Part shown: positions 19,151 to 32,036 of the stretch, piece by piece
Layout of the letters: each line of letters opens with the position of its first letter
Position numbering within the stretch: position 1 is the stretch's first letter
DNA from: Sulfuriferula sp.
GTDB lineage: Bacteria > Pseudomonadota > Gammaproteobacteria > Burkholderiales > Sulfuriferulaceae
Assembly (NCBI GenBank): GCA_013140765.1
Contig: JABFSE010000003.1
Coordinates: 1 to 64,000, forward strand
Direction of reading: 5' to 3'
Length of the DNA stretch: 64,000 nucleotides
The notes under the pieces: generated by a model
Seen by the model: only the letters and a program-made list of their open reading frames with translations
Told to the model about the DNA's origin: nothing
Database searches by the model: none
Program-made: the position numbers and the translations under genes

Positions 19151-19624
19151 TTACTTAATCACTATTTTAGTCGGCCCATCAATATCCTCAATCGCGAACT
19201 TAGGCTCAGTGCCGTCTATCACCGCACGTATGCCAGGTAAGTAACGCGCCATACATTCCAATGCGAATACCACTAAAGTTTGCACCATTTTAGGCGTGAG
19301 TTCACCATCGCTCACATCTAGGCTATTTTTGAAATTCATTTCGCCGTCGTTCATGTCAATTTCAAAATTGCCTAGCGGTAAGCCGTAGTTAGCGCGAGTA
19401 AGAAACTCGGCAAGAGCGGCGATACGGTCTATCGGCACGAGCATGTCTTGCGGGCGTGCGTAAACAAACACGCGGCGACTGTCTTCGTGGCTGTGGAGGA
19501 ATAAATTGAGCTTGCCGCCTTCGATATCGACAGGCAGGTTAATCACAGGCAAATTAGGCACGCGGGTGCTGGGTAGTTGCATCGTGTCTAGGCAGGTTTG
19601 AGCGATGTCGATAAGTTGGGTCAT
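19151..19624 (-). CDS. YbjN-domain protein
   Basis: Cytosolic protein of 157 residues that resembles YbjN/type III secretion chaperone-like folds: a short helical start, LNLFLHSHEDSRRVFVYARP strands, and a long helix FALECMARYLPGIRAVIDG. The molecular function of such proteins is poorly defined. It overlaps rsmA by 4 nt (ATGA) and takes the place where apaG/apaH often follow rsmA in enterobacteria. Confidence 0.6.
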   Translation of the reverse strand: MTQLIDIAQTCLDTMQLPSTRVPNLPVINLPVDIEGGKLNLFLHSHEDSRRVFVYARPQDMLVPIDRIAALAEFLTRANYGLPLGNFEIDMNDGEMNFKNSLDVSDGELTPKMVQTLVVFALECMARYLPGIRAVIDGTEPKFAIEDIDGPTKIVIK

Positions 19625-20403
19625 GGTGTTTCCTTGTGAGTTAAATAGTTAGCGATATTGACAAACTCCGCGACGCTCAGGGTTTCAGCGCGGCGTTGTG
19701 AATCGAGTGCGAGTGCGGCAAAATCATTCGGGTTAAGCAAAGCCGCTAAGGTGTTGCGCAAGGTTTTACGGCGTTGCGCAAAAGCACTGCTAACAACGTG
19801 TGCGAAGGTGGTGATATTGTGTGCGCCCATGTCGCTGGCGGCACGCGGTATCATGCGCACGATGGCGGAATCTACTTTGGGCGGCGGATCAAACGCGGTT
19901 GGCGGCACGTTGAACAAGTATTCCATCGTAAAGCGATATTGCAACATGACTGTCAACCGTCCGTAATCATGCGTGCTGGGCTGTGCTACCATGCGCTCAA
20001 CGACTTCTTTTTGTAGCATAAAGTGCATGTCCACAATATGCGGCGCGAATTCTGCCAAGTGAAATAACAACGGCGTAGAAATGTTGTATGGTAAATTACC
20101 GACGATGCGCAACTTGTCACCCAAGCTGGCAAAATCAAACGCCAGCGCGTCGCCAGCGTGGACGGTGAGCTTATCTTCGGTGTAATGACGGCGCAGACGT
20201 TCAACAATATCACGATCTAGCTCAACGACATCCAGATGCGGGATGTGCGCCAATAACGGCACAGTCAACGCACCTAAGCCTGGTCCGATTTCGACTAATT
20301 TATCCTGTGCTTGCGGGTGGATGGCGTGAATAATGCCGTTGATAATATCGTCGTCGCATAAAAAATGCTGACCAAAACGTTTACGTGCGATATGTTTAGC
20401 CAT
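19621..20403 (-). CDS. rsmA: 16S rRNA dimethyladenosine transferase RsmA
   Basis: Dimethylates A1518 and A1519 at the 3' end of 16S rRNA. The 260-residue protein shows [11 protein letters not shown] at the N-terminus, the SAM motif [11 protein letters not shown] (about 39), the catalytic NLPYNIST (about 105), and the C-terminal [12 protein letters not shown]. It overlaps pdxA by 8 nt within the lptD-surA-pdxA-rsmA operon order known from gammaproteobacteria. Confidence 0.97.
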   Translation of the reverse strand: MAKHIARKRFGQHFLCDDDIINGIIHAIHPQAQDKLVEIGPGLGALTVPLLAHIPHLDVVELDRDIVERLRRHYTEDKLTVHAGDALAFDFASLGDKLRIVGNLPYNISTPLLFHLAEFAPHIVDMHFMLQKEVVERMVAQPSTHDYGRLTVMLQYRFTMEYLFNVPPTAFDPPPKVDSAIVRMIPRAASDMGAHNITTFAHVVSSAFAQRRKTLRNTLAALLNPNDFAALALDSQRRAETLSVAEFVNIANYLTHKETP

Positions 20404-21373
20404 TTGCCATCCCTGCCATTTCTGCCGCCAATTGAATTGCCGCCATTAAACTGCCTGCATTGGCTCTACCCGTACCTGCCAAATCGAGTGCCGTACCATG
20501 ATCAACAGAAGTGCGGATAATCGGCAAACCTAGCGTGACATTGACACCACCGCCGAAGCTGGCGTGTTTGAGCACGGGCAAACCTTGGTCATGATACATC
20601 GCCAATACCGCATCGGCAGTGGCTAAACGACTAGGGTTGAACAAAGTATCGGCGGGCAACGGCCCAGTTAAATTCATACCCTCAGCGCGTAATTGGTTCA
20701 ACACGGGGGTGATAATACGGATTTCTTCATCGCCTAAATGCCCGCCTTCACCTGCGTGAGGGTTCAAACCCGCGACGATAATATGCGGCTGTGCGATATG
20801 AAAACGGTGTATTAAATCATGATGCAAAATGCGTAAGGTCGTTGTGAGCGACTCAGCTGTAATCGCATCGGCAACTGCACGTAACGGTAAATGTATCGTC
20901 GCCAGTGCGACGCGCATACCGCCACCTACCAGCATCATCACCACGCGCTCGGTGTGCGTTGCCTCAGCCAATAACTCAGTGTGCCCCGTGAACGGAATGC
21001 CTGCTTGATTGATAATAGCCTTATGCACAGGGGCGGTAACCATGCCCGCAAATTCGCCCGTGACACAGCCTGCCACCGCACGATGCAAGGTATCGACCAC
21101 GTACTGCGCATTGTCAGCATTGAGCACACCCGCCTGTACGCTGGTACGCAGTGGGATAGACAACACGCTGATTTCACCCACCGCTTGCGTCACGGTCGCG
21201 GCAGGGACGTAATCAATGATACGCAACGGTAAATTAAGCGCGGTGGCGCGTTGACCAAGTAATTCGCGGTCGGCTATCACCACGATAGGATACGGGCGCA
21301 ATGACTGCGCCAGCATCACACATAAATCAGCACCGATACCCGCAGGTTCGCCCGCAGTGAGACATAGCCTCAT
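20396..21373 (-). CDS. pdxA: 4-hydroxythreonine-4-phosphate dehydrogenase PdxA
   Basis: NAD-dependent oxidative decarboxylation in pyridoxal phosphate synthesis. The 325-residue product begins with [11 protein letters not shown]. It has the metal-binding [10 protein letters not shown] context near residue 137 and [15 protein letters not shown] near 260, with the conserved His and the G-rich [14 protein letters not shown] loop. It overlaps surA by 4 nt and rsmA by 8 nt. Confidence 0.96.
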   Translation of the reverse strand: MRLCLTAGEPAGIGADLCVMLAQSLRPYPIVVIADRELLGQRATALNLPLRIIDYVPAATVTQAVGEISVLSIPLRTSVQAGVLNADNAQYVVDTLHRAVAGCVTGEFAGMVTAPVHKAIINQAGIPFTGHTELLAEATHTERVVMMLVGGGMRVALATIHLPLRAVADAITAESLTTTLRILHHDLIHRFHIAQPHIIVAGLNPHAGEGGHLGDEEIRIITPVLNQLRAEGMNLTGPLPADTLFNPSRLATADAVLAMYHDQGLPVLKHASFGGGVNVTLGLPIIRTSVDHGTALDLAGTGRANAGSLMAAIQLAAEMAGMANG

Positions 21374-22713
21374 TGCTTACCGTCGCGGTATTCTACAAAC
21401 GCACCGTCACGTAATTGGCGTATCCAGTCTTCTTGCGCTTCGTCGATTTTGCGTTCACGCAATGTCTGGCGAGCTAACTGGCGCTGACGCTCTTTAGTCA
21501 CGTCTTGGTCACGACGCTCTATAACTTGTATCAAGTGGTAACCAAATGGCGACAATATAGGCTGGCTAATTTCACCAGGCTTGAGCGCATTCATGGCGCG
21601 TTCAAATTCAGGCACGGTTTCACCTGGCGAGAGCCAACCTAAATCACCGCCTTTAGCCGCACTGCCGTCACCTGAATACTGGCGTGCCATGTCTTCGAAT
21701 TTGACACTGCCGTTTTCTATACGCTCACGTATTTGCGCGAGTTTGTTTTTTGCATCGGCTTCCGACACGACTTCATTGGTTTTAATCAAAATATGACGCG
21801 CATGAGTTTGCGGAATGATGGTCGCCGCTTCTTGTCCACGTTTATCTATCAATTTAATTAAATGAAAGCCGTTGTTACTACGCAAAATATCGCTGGTCTC
21901 ACCTGGCTTCATATTCACTAATACTAGGCTAAATAGCGTAGGGATCTGCGAACCACGTCGCCAGCCCATCGCGCCGCCCTCCAAAGCATTAGGCGCGTCA
22001 GAATAGCTGGCCGAAACTTGCGCAAAATCAGAACCACCACGTATCGCATCGAGTGCTTTTTGCGCTTTAGCACGCGCGGCTTGGATTTGCTCCGTGGTTG
22101 CATTTTCGGGTATGCGTATCAGGATATGCGCGGTGTTGTATTCGGTATCGACACCTTGCTTGGCTTGTGCCTCTAAATAAGCATCAACTTCTGATTCAGT
22201 CACGTTGATTTTATTATCGACTTCGCGCTCGCGCAGACGGTTTAAGATAATTTCCTTGCGTATGTCATCGCGGAAGCTATTAAACTCTACGCCTTCTTTT
22301 GTCAACGCATCACGGAACTGCTCTATCGACATCTTATTTTGTGCCGCAATACGATCAACTGCCTTATCCAGCATATTAGCGTCCACGCGTATGCCTGTTT
22401 GCGCTGCAAATTGTAATTGGATACGGTCGTTAATCATACGTTCCAACAGCTGTTTTTCCAGCACGTTGCGCGGCGGTAAAGGTGTTTTACGCGCCTCTAA
22501 TTGCGTAACCGCACGTTGATAACGGGTATCCACATCATGCTGGGTAATCACCTCATCATTCACCACCGCCACGATGCGATCTATCGCAATCACCTTAGGG
22601 ATGGGCGTGCTGGCGAGCTCTGCGCTTAATTGTAATGGGGAATTCGCGGCAAATGTTAGCGGTGCTAACAGTGCCAACAAAACGAATAGGCTATGTGGTT
22701 TATTTAATGTCAT
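21370..22713 (-). CDS. surA: Periplasmic chaperone/peptidyl-prolyl isomerase SurA
   Basis: Escorts outer-membrane proteins, including LptD, through the periplasm. The 447-residue precursor has a signal peptide ([17 protein letters not shown]), an N-terminal chaperone domain starting at [18 protein letters not shown], and two parvulin (PpiC) domains. These begin near [14 protein letters not shown] (about 193) and [13 protein letters not shown] (about 305), each with a GGDLGW- or GGAMGW-type motif. It overlaps lptD by 14 nt, coupling it to a client. Confidence 0.96.
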   Translation of the reverse strand: MTLNKPHSLFVLLALLAPLTFAANSPLQLSAELASTPIPKVIAIDRIVAVVNDEVITQHDVDTRYQRAVTQLEARKTPLPPRNVLEKQLLERMINDRIQLQFAAQTGIRVDANMLDKAVDRIAAQNKMSIEQFRDALTKEGVEFNSFRDDIRKEIILNRLREREVDNKINVTESEVDAYLEAQAKQGVDTEYNTAHILIRIPENATTEQIQAARAKAQKALDAIRGGSDFAQVSASYSDAPNALEGGAMGWRRGSQIPTLFSLVLVNMKPGETSDILRSNNGFHLIKLIDKRGQEAATIIPQTHARHILIKTNEVVSEADAKNKLAQIRERIENGSVKFEDMARQYSGDGSAAKGGDLGWLSPGETVPEFERAMNALKPGEISQPILSPFGYHLIQVIERRDQDVTKERQRQLARQTLRERKIDEAQEDWIRQLRDGAFVEYRDGKQ

Positions 22714-24922
22714 TGGAGTTAGTGTATCCAGGTACGCTCAGTTTAAGGGCATCGAGCGGATTAGAGCCTAGCCGACCCAATCCGTTCAATTCTAATTGGA
22801 TGAAAAATGATGTGCTAGTGGTGTTCGCCGCTGTGGCAATCGTTTGGAAAACGCCACGCGCTGCCCAGCAACCACCATTGTATTCTAGCCCAGCCAAGCC
22901 TTCTACCACACGCTTATCCAATAATGAATAATTGTATCGTGCCATACCGTACCAGCGCGGTGCAAGCGGCCATTGTGCTGACAAGTCAATTTGATTGATT
23001 TCGCCGCTAATGGTGCGATAGCTGAAATTCATGACTTTACCAGGTGCGGGTCGATAGCTGGCGGTAAAGCTGTTACGCACAGTGCGATTAAGCTGGGTGT
23101 TATATTGTATCGCCGCTTCAGCCCGCCAAGCGGAATTGATTTGCCCGCCTAACGAAGCCAACAAATCACTGCTAGTGTCATTGGTCGCCACACCCGTAGG
23201 CAAAGTGACTTTTTGCGGGGTGAAGTATAAACGCTGCCCGACAGCAAAACGCAATCGCTCTAAACCAGTCTCCGTATCCAACAGGCGCGAAGTCATCGCC
23301 AATGTCAGCTGATTGGCATTATTGATGCGATCGTTACCGATAAAGCGGTTTTCGGTAAACAATTGCGAATAATTCAAATCCATTTGTGCGCTGTCAAAAT
23401 TAGGCAACGCGCTTTGGTCGCGGTAGGGGATGTAAACGTAATAAGCACGCGGCTCTAATGTTTGCTGGTACTTTCCACCAAACCAATCTACATCACGGTC
23501 GAAATAAACACCGCTATCTACGCTCATAATCGGCAACGTGCGGCTGACGTTTTCAGCAGGTGTGGTCGCCGTTGAGTTCAACCCATATTCGGTAAAATGC
23601 ACGCCCACTTTAGGCGTAAAAAAGCCAAAATTATTCACCAGCGGCATCGCCACGCTAGGATATGCAACTAGTCGATTACCTGTTATCAGCGTCGGGTGAT
23701 CAAAGTGCGTCAGCTCGGTATTGACATTAACATCCAATCCACTATCGGTGGATAAAGTCCCTTGCCAAGTCAATTGCGGCAGACGTTTATACGGCGGGAC
23801 AACAGGCGCGTTCGGGTCTTGCAAGGTTTGGTATTGTTGCACTCGCACACCTGCACGCCACCAATCACTTTGGTAACTGAGCACAGCTTCCTGATTCAAG
23901 TTGGTCAGCGAGGTGCTACTAACTTGGCTGGATAAATCACGGAAATACGCGTCGTCAGACACCCGCTGATAAACAAAATGCCCAGTTAGCTGAGAAGTAA
24001 ACGTTTGATCGTGCGTACCAAAAAACCGCCAGCGATTGGTGCTGGTCTGCGAGTCTGGCAAAAAATCACCGTCTAAAATACCGCGATAAGTATCACCCAA
24101 ATAACGGAATTCACTGTTTACCATCGCACCGCGTTTAGTCATCAGACGTGGCGTAATGGTCGCATCATAATTAGGCGCGATATTCCAATAATACGGCACG
24201 CTAAACTCAGTACCACTCTTGCTCGTCGTACCAAAAGTGGGCGCAAGCAAACCCGATTTGCGACGGTTATCCAAAGCAAAATCCAACCAAGGCGTGTACA
24301 AAATAGGCACGCCCTTAAACTCAATAATTGCACCGTGTGCTGTACCAAGCTGGCGAGTGTTGTCAATGTCCAGCTCTTTAACCCGCAAATACCAGTCGTC
24401 ATTACCCACGGGGCAAGTGGTATAAGCGGCGTTATTCAAGCGATATTGATCTTCACCTAAAAAATTAAGCACATCGGCATTGCCGCGTGGGTTGAGTGTT
24501 TGGGTGGAAAATTGGGTCGCGACTGCCGTGTTGTCAAGCGTAAACACAGGCTGCGTCATACTACCCACTTGCGTACTCATTTGTAATTCCAGCTCGGGGC
24601 CTGTCAGCGTCAAACCTTGTTGTTTTAAGACGACGCTGCCAGCTGCCTGCACGGTGTCAGTTTCGACCTGATAATGCACTTCATTGGCGGTCAGCACACC
24701 ATTATTACGCCGCAACTCGACATCACCCAGCGCATTGATTTGTTGTTCATTACTGCCGCTGATTTGGTCGGCACTAATAAAAACAGCACCGTCTTGCTCG
24801 GCTTTAGGGCGCGGCGTTAAATCAGAGGCACTTTGTAACATCAGCGTATCATCAGACGTAGCAACACCGCTGAGTAATAACAGCGGCGCGGCAATATGGC
24901 GGGCAAAACGATAGTTGGACAT
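22700..24922 (-). CDS. lptD: LPS-assembly outer-membrane protein LptD
   Basis: Inserts LPS into the outer leaflet together with LptE. The 740-residue precursor has a signal peptide (to about residue 23), an OstA/LptA-like jellyroll domain with FISADQISGSNEQQINALGD, and a large C-terminal beta-barrel. I find only two cysteines, in TTCPVGNDDW and NGGCWAARG. E. coli has four in two disulfides, so one essential disulfide is expected here. It is the first gene of the operon and is divergent from amgK with a 47-bp gap. Confidence 0.95.
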   Translation of the reverse strand: MSNYRFARHIAAPLLLLSGVATSDDTLMLQSASDLTPRPKAEQDGAVFISADQISGSNEQQINALGDVELRRNNGVLTANEVHYQVETDTVQAAGSVVLKQQGLTLTGPELELQMSTQVGSMTQPVFTLDNTAVATQFSTQTLNPRGNADVLNFLGEDQYRLNNAAYTTCPVGNDDWYLRVKELDIDNTRQLGTAHGAIIEFKGVPILYTPWLDFALDNRRKSGLLAPTFGTTSKSGTEFSVPYYWNIAPNYDATITPRLMTKRGAMVNSEFRYLGDTYRGILDGDFLPDSQTSTNRWRFFGTHDQTFTSQLTGHFVYQRVSDDAYFRDLSSQVSSTSLTNLNQEAVLSYQSDWWRAGVRVQQYQTLQDPNAPVVPPYKRLPQLTWQGTLSTDSGLDVNVNTELTHFDHPTLITGNRLVAYPSVAMPLVNNFGFFTPKVGVHFTEYGLNSTATTPAENVSRTLPIMSVDSGVYFDRDVDWFGGKYQQTLEPRAYYVYIPYRDQSALPNFDSAQMDLNYSQLFTENRFIGNDRINNANQLTLAMTSRLLDTETGLERLRFAVGQRLYFTPQKVTLPTGVATNDTSSDLLASLGGQINSAWRAEAAIQYNTQLNRTVRNSFTASYRPAPGKVMNFSYRTISGEINQIDLSAQWPLAPRWYGMARYNYSLLDKRVVEGLAGLEYNGGCWAARGVFQTIATAANTTSTSFFIQLELNGLGRLGSNPLDALKLSVPGYTNSNDIK

Positions 24923-24969
24923 TATGATGTTAGAATATCACGCACAAATCGATTATTTATAGGAAAGTC

Positions 24970-27058
<2,089 letters not shown>

Positions 27059-27069
<11 letters not shown>

Positions 27070-28363
27070 GCATTTTATTGCACGACGTGCGGCGTTAATG
27101 GCGCAAATTGGTGACGGCGTAGCGATATTACGCACCGCCCCCGAGCAAGTACGCAACCGCGATTCACATTTCCCTTATCGTTACGACAGCAGTTTTTATT
27201 ATTTAACAGGCTTTACCGAGCCTGAAGCGGTGCTGGTGTTATTAGCCCAAAGCCAGCGTGCGATTTTATTCTGTCGTGAAAAAGACATAGAGCGCGAAAT
27301 CTGGGATGGATTTCGTTTTGGTCCCACAGCGGCGGCAGAACAATTTGGCTTTGACGAAGCTTACCCGATGAGCGAACTCAACGAACGCCTGCCTAAACTG
27401 ATGGCAAATCAAGCCAGCCTGCATTACGCGCTAGGCGCAGATACGGCGTGGGATACGCAAGTATTAAGCTGGCTCAACCAAGTGCGTGATTTAGCGCGAA
27501 CGGGCGTACATGCGCCTGCGCAGATTCGCGATGTGCGGGCATTAGTCGATGAAATGCGCTTGTTTAAGGACGATGTAGAGCTGGATTTAATGCGTCGTGC
27601 GGCAACGATTTCATGCGGTGCGCATCAACGCGCCATGCAAATGACGCAGGTGGGTCGCTATGAATATCAGGTCGAGGCCGAATTACTGCATGAATTCCGC
27701 CGCCACAGTGCGCAATCGCCCGCTTATACATCCATCGTCGCAGGCGGCGCGAACGCTTGTGTACTGCATTATGTCGACAACAATGCCGTGCTCAACGACG
27801 GCGATTTATTGTTAATAGATGCAGGCTGCGAGCTCGATGGCTACGCGTCGGATATTACCCGCACCTTTCCCGTCAACGGCAAATTTAGCGGTGCGCAACG
27901 CGATATTTACGCGCTAGTATTGGCGGCGCAAACGGCAGCGATTGCCGAAGTGAATGTATCAGCGCATTGGAACAGCGCACACGATGCCGCTGTGCGTGTG
28001 TTGGCGCAAGGTTTCATTGATGCGGGCTTGTGTCAGGGCAGTGTGGATGGCGTTATCGAGTCAGGTGACTTCCGTCGTTTTTACATGCACCGCACAGGGC
28101 ACTGGCTGGGGCTGGATGTGCACGACGTAGGCGACTATAAGCAAGCCGATGTATGGCGTAATCTGCAAGCAGGCATGGTACTGACGGTGGAGCCAGGTTG
28201 CTACATTCGCCCCGCCGATAATGTGCCCGAGGCGTTTTGGAACATAGGCATACGCATAGAAGACGATGTACTGGTAACGGACAATGGCGCGGAAATACTC
28301 ACTATCGCCGCGCCTAAAACGATAGACGACATCGAGGAACTCATGCGACAACGAGGGCATTAA
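27059..28363 (+). CDS. pepP: Xaa-Pro aminopeptidase PepP
   Basis: Metallopeptidase of 434 residues that removes N-terminal residues before proline. The creatinase N-domain (RNRDSHFPYRYDSSFYYLTG) is followed by the pita-bread domain with di-metal ligands in LLIDAGCELDGYASDITRTF, HRTGHWLGLDVHD, TVEPGCYI and GIRIEDDVLVT. I chose ATG 27059 because GAGGA lies 8 nt before it; ATG 27050 is less well placed. It is followed at once by ubiH, as in E. coli. Confidence 0.95.
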
Positions 28364-28364
28364 C

Positions 28365-29513
28365 ATGCAGTCACATAGCGATATTATCATCGTCGGCGGC
28401 GGGCCTGTAGGCGCGACGTTGGCACTGGCACTAGCAGACACGCCATTTAGCGTGCAAGTGCTGGAAGCGCGTACCGACTTGAGCCGTGCCACGCATAAAC
28501 GCACACTGGCACTGTCATACAACAGCCGTTTGATATTGGAGCGACTGGGAATATGGGATCAACTGCAAGCCGTCACCGCCATTACCGACATTCACATCTC
28601 GCAACGCGGTGGCTTGGGAATGAGCCAATTAACTGCCGCCGAAGAAAGTCTGCCCGCGCTGGGCTATGTGGTCGATTACGCTGAATTAGATGCCGCCTTA
28701 CATGACGCATTGCGCCAGACAGCTACGCAAGTCGTCACAGGTACGCGGGTAACGGACATACAGACTAATACAGGCTACGCGCAAGTTCAGGCGACACGCG
28801 GCAACGACACACACCATGTCACCACCCGATTAGCCGTGGTTGCCGATGGCGGCGCGGGGCAAGCGCAACGGGTTACGCAAGAATACGACCAGCACGCCTT
28901 ACTCGCCACCGTCACCACCGAATTAGCGCATAACGGTCGTGCATTTGAGCGCTTTACGCCTGAAGGTCCTGTCGCGCTATTGCCTAGTGGCACTGGCTTT
29001 GCCTTAGTCTGGACAGGCACACCTGAACGCGTAGCGGCATTGTTGGCGTTAAATGACGATGATTTTTTACATGCACTGCATCAGCATTTTGGCGATAGGG
29101 TAGGGCAATTTTTAACCGTGTCAGCGCGTAGTAGCTTCCCGCTAGTCTTGCGCTATGCCAAAAACACCGTCGCACCGCATCAAGTGCTTATCGGCAATGC
29201 CGCACAAACGTTACACCCCGTCGCAGGGCAAGGCTTTAATTTGGGCTTGCGTGACGCGTGGGAATTAGCGCAAATCGTGCGCGACAGCACTAAGCACAAT
29301 TTAGGCGATGCACGCATGTTGCAACAATTCCAATCACAACGCCGTAGTGACACGGGTAGCAGCATTTTCTTTACCGATATGCTAGTGCGACTATTTTCTA
29401 ACAACCAACCCGTGCTCAAACACGCACGTAGTCTAGGGTTGATGGCATTGCAATACCTGCCGCCAGCCAAACATTTTGTCGCTAGGCGGATGATATTTGG
29501 AGCACGCGCATGA
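28365..29513 (+). CDS. ubiH: 2-octaprenyl-6-methoxyphenol hydroxylase UbiH
   Basis: FAD-dependent monooxygenase of ubiquinone synthesis, 382 residues. It has the dinucleotide motif IIVGGGPVGATLALAL, a middle ADGGAGQAQR (DG-motif), and GNAAQTLHPVAGQGFNLGLR (about 285), the second FAD motif. It starts 1 nt after pepP and overlaps the following paralogue by 4 nt. Confidence 0.92.
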   Translation: MQSHSDIIIVGGGPVGATLALALADTPFSVQVLEARTDLSRATHKRTLALSYNSRLILERLGIWDQLQAVTAITDIHISQRGGLGMSQLTAAEESLPALGYVVDYAELDAALHDALRQTATQVVTGTRVTDIQTNTGYAQVQATRGNDTHHVTTRLAVVADGGAGQAQRVTQEYDQHALLATVTTELAHNGRAFERFTPEGPVALLPSGTGFALVWTGTPERVAALLALNDDDFLHALHQHFGDRVGQFLTVSARSSFPLVLRYAKNTVAPHQVLIGNAAQTLHPVAGQGFNLGLRDAWELAQIVRDSTKHNLGDARMLQQFQSQRRSDTGSSIFFTDMLVRLFSNNQPVLKHARSLGLMALQYLPPAKHFVARRMIFGARA

Positions 29514-30670
29514 GCACAACGCAATTTGACATTATCGTCATCGGTGCTGGCATAGTCGGCGCGGCATTTGCCGTTGCCATGCGCGACAGTCATTTGCGTA
29601 TCGCCGTTATTGAGCCACATCCACCCGCGCCGCCGAGTGCCGAGTGGGACACCCGTATTTATGCAATTAGCCCAGGTAGTCAAGATTTTTTGCGCGATAT
29701 GGGGGTATGGCAACAACTAGACAGCCATCGTATTCAGCCTGTTTACGCTATGGATATACACGGCGATGATGCGGCACGATTGCAGTTTGACGCGTATCAA
29801 GCAGGCGTGCCGCAACTGGCAAGCATTATGGAAAGTAGTCCGTTGCAATATGCTTTATGGCAAACCTTGCAAACCCAAGAAAATACCCAATTGATTAACG
29901 CCGCCTGCACCGATTTACGCTGGTCAACCACAGGCGGGCAAGTGACTTTAGCCGATGGCAAGGTACTCACTGCCAGTTTAATCGTCGGCGCAGACGGCAA
30001 TAAGTCATGGGTGCGCGAGCAAGCAGGCATACACGCTAAACGCAGTGATTACGCGCAATCAGGCGTAGTCGCAAACTTCACTGTAGCGCGTGATCATCAA
30101 GGCACTGCGCGACAATGGTTTAATGAATCTGGCGTACTGGCTTGGTTGCCATTGCCGAATCAACATATCTCCATGGTCTGGTCCACCGATGCCGCGCACA
30201 CTGCCGCGCTCATGGCGGCGACACCTGAGCAACTCGCCGCCCAAGTCGCCCAAGCAGGTGGGCACGCACTTGGCGAGCTACGCCAAATTGGGCGCACAGC
30301 GGCTTTTCCACTCAGCATCAATCGTGTCGATAAACTGGTGCAATCTGGGCTGGCGTTAATCGGCGATGCCGCACACGGCGTGCATCCACTCGCAGGGCAA
30401 GGCGTTAATTTAGGCTTGCGCGATGCACGTGAACTAGCCCGCACACTCACGCAACGCGGCAAAGCACCATGCGGCGATGTGTTATTACTACAACGCTACC
30501 AACGCGCCCGCCAGACTGATATAGTAGCAATGCAAACCATGACTGACGGACTGCACCATTTATTTCGCCATAGTCATCCTGTGTTAGCTAAACTACGCAA
30601 CGCAGGGATGAATTTTACTAACCAGATAACACCACTCAAATCCTGGCTCATGCGTCAGGCACTTAATTAA
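29510..30670 (+). CDS. UbiH/UbiF/VisC-family ubiquinone hydroxylase
   Basis: Second FAD monooxygenase of the family, 386 residues. It carries IIVIGAGIVGAAFAVAM, VGADGNKSWVREQAG and GDAAHGVHPLAGQGVNLGLR. Its position after ubiH matches ubiI (visC) in E. coli, the C5 hydroxylase. UbiF, UbiI and UbiM cannot be separated by eye, so I give no symbol. It is followed 9 nt later by dsbC. Confidence 0.88.
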   Translation: MSTTQFDIIVIGAGIVGAAFAVAMRDSHLRIAVIEPHPPAPPSAEWDTRIYAISPGSQDFLRDMGVWQQLDSHRIQPVYAMDIHGDDAARLQFDAYQAGVPQLASIMESSPLQYALWQTLQTQENTQLINAACTDLRWSTTGGQVTLADGKVLTASLIVGADGNKSWVREQAGIHAKRSDYAQSGVVANFTVARDHQGTARQWFNESGVLAWLPLPNQHISMVWSTDAAHTAALMAATPEQLAAQVAQAGGHALGELRQIGRTAAFPLSINRVDKLVQSGLALIGDAAHGVHPLAGQGVNLGLRDARELARTLTQRGKAPCGDVLLLQRYQRARQTDIVAMQTMTDGLHHLFRHSHPVLAKLRNAGMNFTNQITPLKSWLMRQALN

Positions 30671-30679
30671 GGAAACAAC

Positions 30680-31393
30680 ATGTTCAAACGTAGCCTATTG
30701 TCATTGATGTTAGTAAGTAGCTTATTAGCCTGTACCGCCAGCGCAGACCCAACCAGCATTAAATCCGTGCTTACCGAAAAATTCCCAGGCGCGAACATCA
30801 CCAGCATCACCAAAACACCTTATTCAGGCTTGTACGAAGTCATTATTGACGGACAAATTGTTTACACCGATGAAGATGCCAAATATGCTTTCTTAGGTAG
30901 CGTCGTCGATATCAAATCCAAGAAAAACCTCACCAATGAGCGCATGGCTAAACTCAATACCATCAAAGTAGATGAGCTACCGTTAGAGCAAGCAATTAAA
31001 TACGTTAAAGGCAACGGTAGCCGCAAACTCTACGTTTTCTCTGACCCACAATGCCCATTCTGCAAAAAATTTGAAGCTGAATTGAGCAAGGTCGATAACA
31101 TCACCATTTATATCTTCCCCTACCCTATCGCCAGCTTACACCCGCAATCAGCGGCCGAAGCCAAAGCTATCTGGTGCGCGGCAGATAAAAACGCCGCTTG
31201 GCAAAATGCCTTGTTAAAAAACACCCCACCTAAAAATGCGGGCGATTGTAAAAACCCCATAGATGCCAATATCGCACTAGGTGCAAAACTGCGCATCACA
31301 GGCACACCGACATTGATATTTGCTAACGGTGAACGCGTACCTGGCATGGTTCCCGCTGATAAACTAGAGCAATTATTAAGCGAGAAAAAATAA
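30680..31393 (+). CDS. dsbC: Thiol:disulfide isomerase DsbC-like
   Basis: Periplasmic disulfide isomerase of 237 residues. A signal sequence (MFKRSLLSLMLVSSLLACTASA) leads into an N-terminal dimerisation domain with VIIDGQIVYTDEDAKY, then a thioredoxin fold with active site CPFC in SDPQCPFCKKFEAEL (about 115). A cis-Pro loop GTPTLIFANGERVPG follows. The LLAC in the signal could be a weak lipobox, while TASA-DP looks like a SPase I site. Ribosome site AAGGAAAC precedes the ATG. LptD, with its disulfide, is a plausible client. Confidence 0.9.
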   Translation: MFKRSLLSLMLVSSLLACTASADPTSIKSVLTEKFPGANITSITKTPYSGLYEVIIDGQIVYTDEDAKYAFLGSVVDIKSKKNLTNERMAKLNTIKVDELPLEQAIKYVKGNGSRKLYVFSDPQCPFCKKFEAELSKVDNITIYIFPYPIASLHPQSAAEAKAIWCAADKNAAWQNALLKNTPPKNAGDCKNPIDANIALGAKLRITGTPTLIFANGERVPGMVPADKLEQLLSEKK

Positions 31394-32001
31394 TGTTAGG
31401 CGCGTGGGATGCCCGTTATGACGTGGCGGAATTTATTTTCGGCACTACGCCTAACGTCTTCCTCACCCAACAAGCGCACCGACTGCACGCAGGACAACGC
31501 GTGCTGGCAGTCGCCGATGGCGAAGGTCGCAATGGGATATGGCTGGCGCAACAAGGTTTACAGGTAGATGCCGTGGACAGCTCCAGCGTCGCGCAACATA
31601 AAGCCCAACAACTCGCACAGTCACGTCACGCGGCAGTCAACTTCATCCATGCCGACCTGCTCAATTGGGAATGGCCCGATGCGCAGTATGATGCCATCGT
31701 CGCCATTTTCATCCAATTCGCCACAGGCACAGGACGCGATGCCATGTTCACAGGCATGAAAACAGCCACCAAACTAGGCGGCTTAATCATCATCCAAGGC
31801 TATACCCCGCGCCAACTCGACTACGGCACAGGCGGGCCTAGCAACGCCGAAAACATGTACACACCCAGCCTACTGCAAGACTATTTTGCCGACTGGGAAA
31901 TCATCCACCTGCAAGAACACGATGAAATCATAGAAGAAGGTGCACACCACAGCGGCATGTCAGCGTTGATAGATTTAGTGGTGCGCAAACCATTGTTATA
32001 A
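31393..32001 (+). CDS. Class I SAM-dependent methyltransferase
   Basis: Small methyltransferase of 202 residues. Its SAM motif I reads VLAVADGEGRNGIWLAQQG (about 38), followed by the acidic VDAVDSS (motif II) and YDAIVAIFIQF (motif post-II). The GEGRNG motif groups it with TehB-like and thiopurine-like methyltransferases; the substrate is unknown. Its ATG overlaps the dsbC stop by 1 nt. Confidence 0.8.
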   Translation: MLGAWDARYDVAEFIFGTTPNVFLTQQAHRLHAGQRVLAVADGEGRNGIWLAQQGLQVDAVDSSSVAQHKAQQLAQSRHAAVNFIHADLLNWEWPDAQYDAIVAIFIQFATGTGRDAMFTGMKTATKLGGLIIIQGYTPRQLDYGTGGPSNAENMYTPSLLQDYFADWEIIHLQEHDEIIEEGAHHSGMSALIDLVVRKPLL

Positions 32002-32036
32002 ATAAAATACACCCACTTTAACCAAGGAGAGCCACG

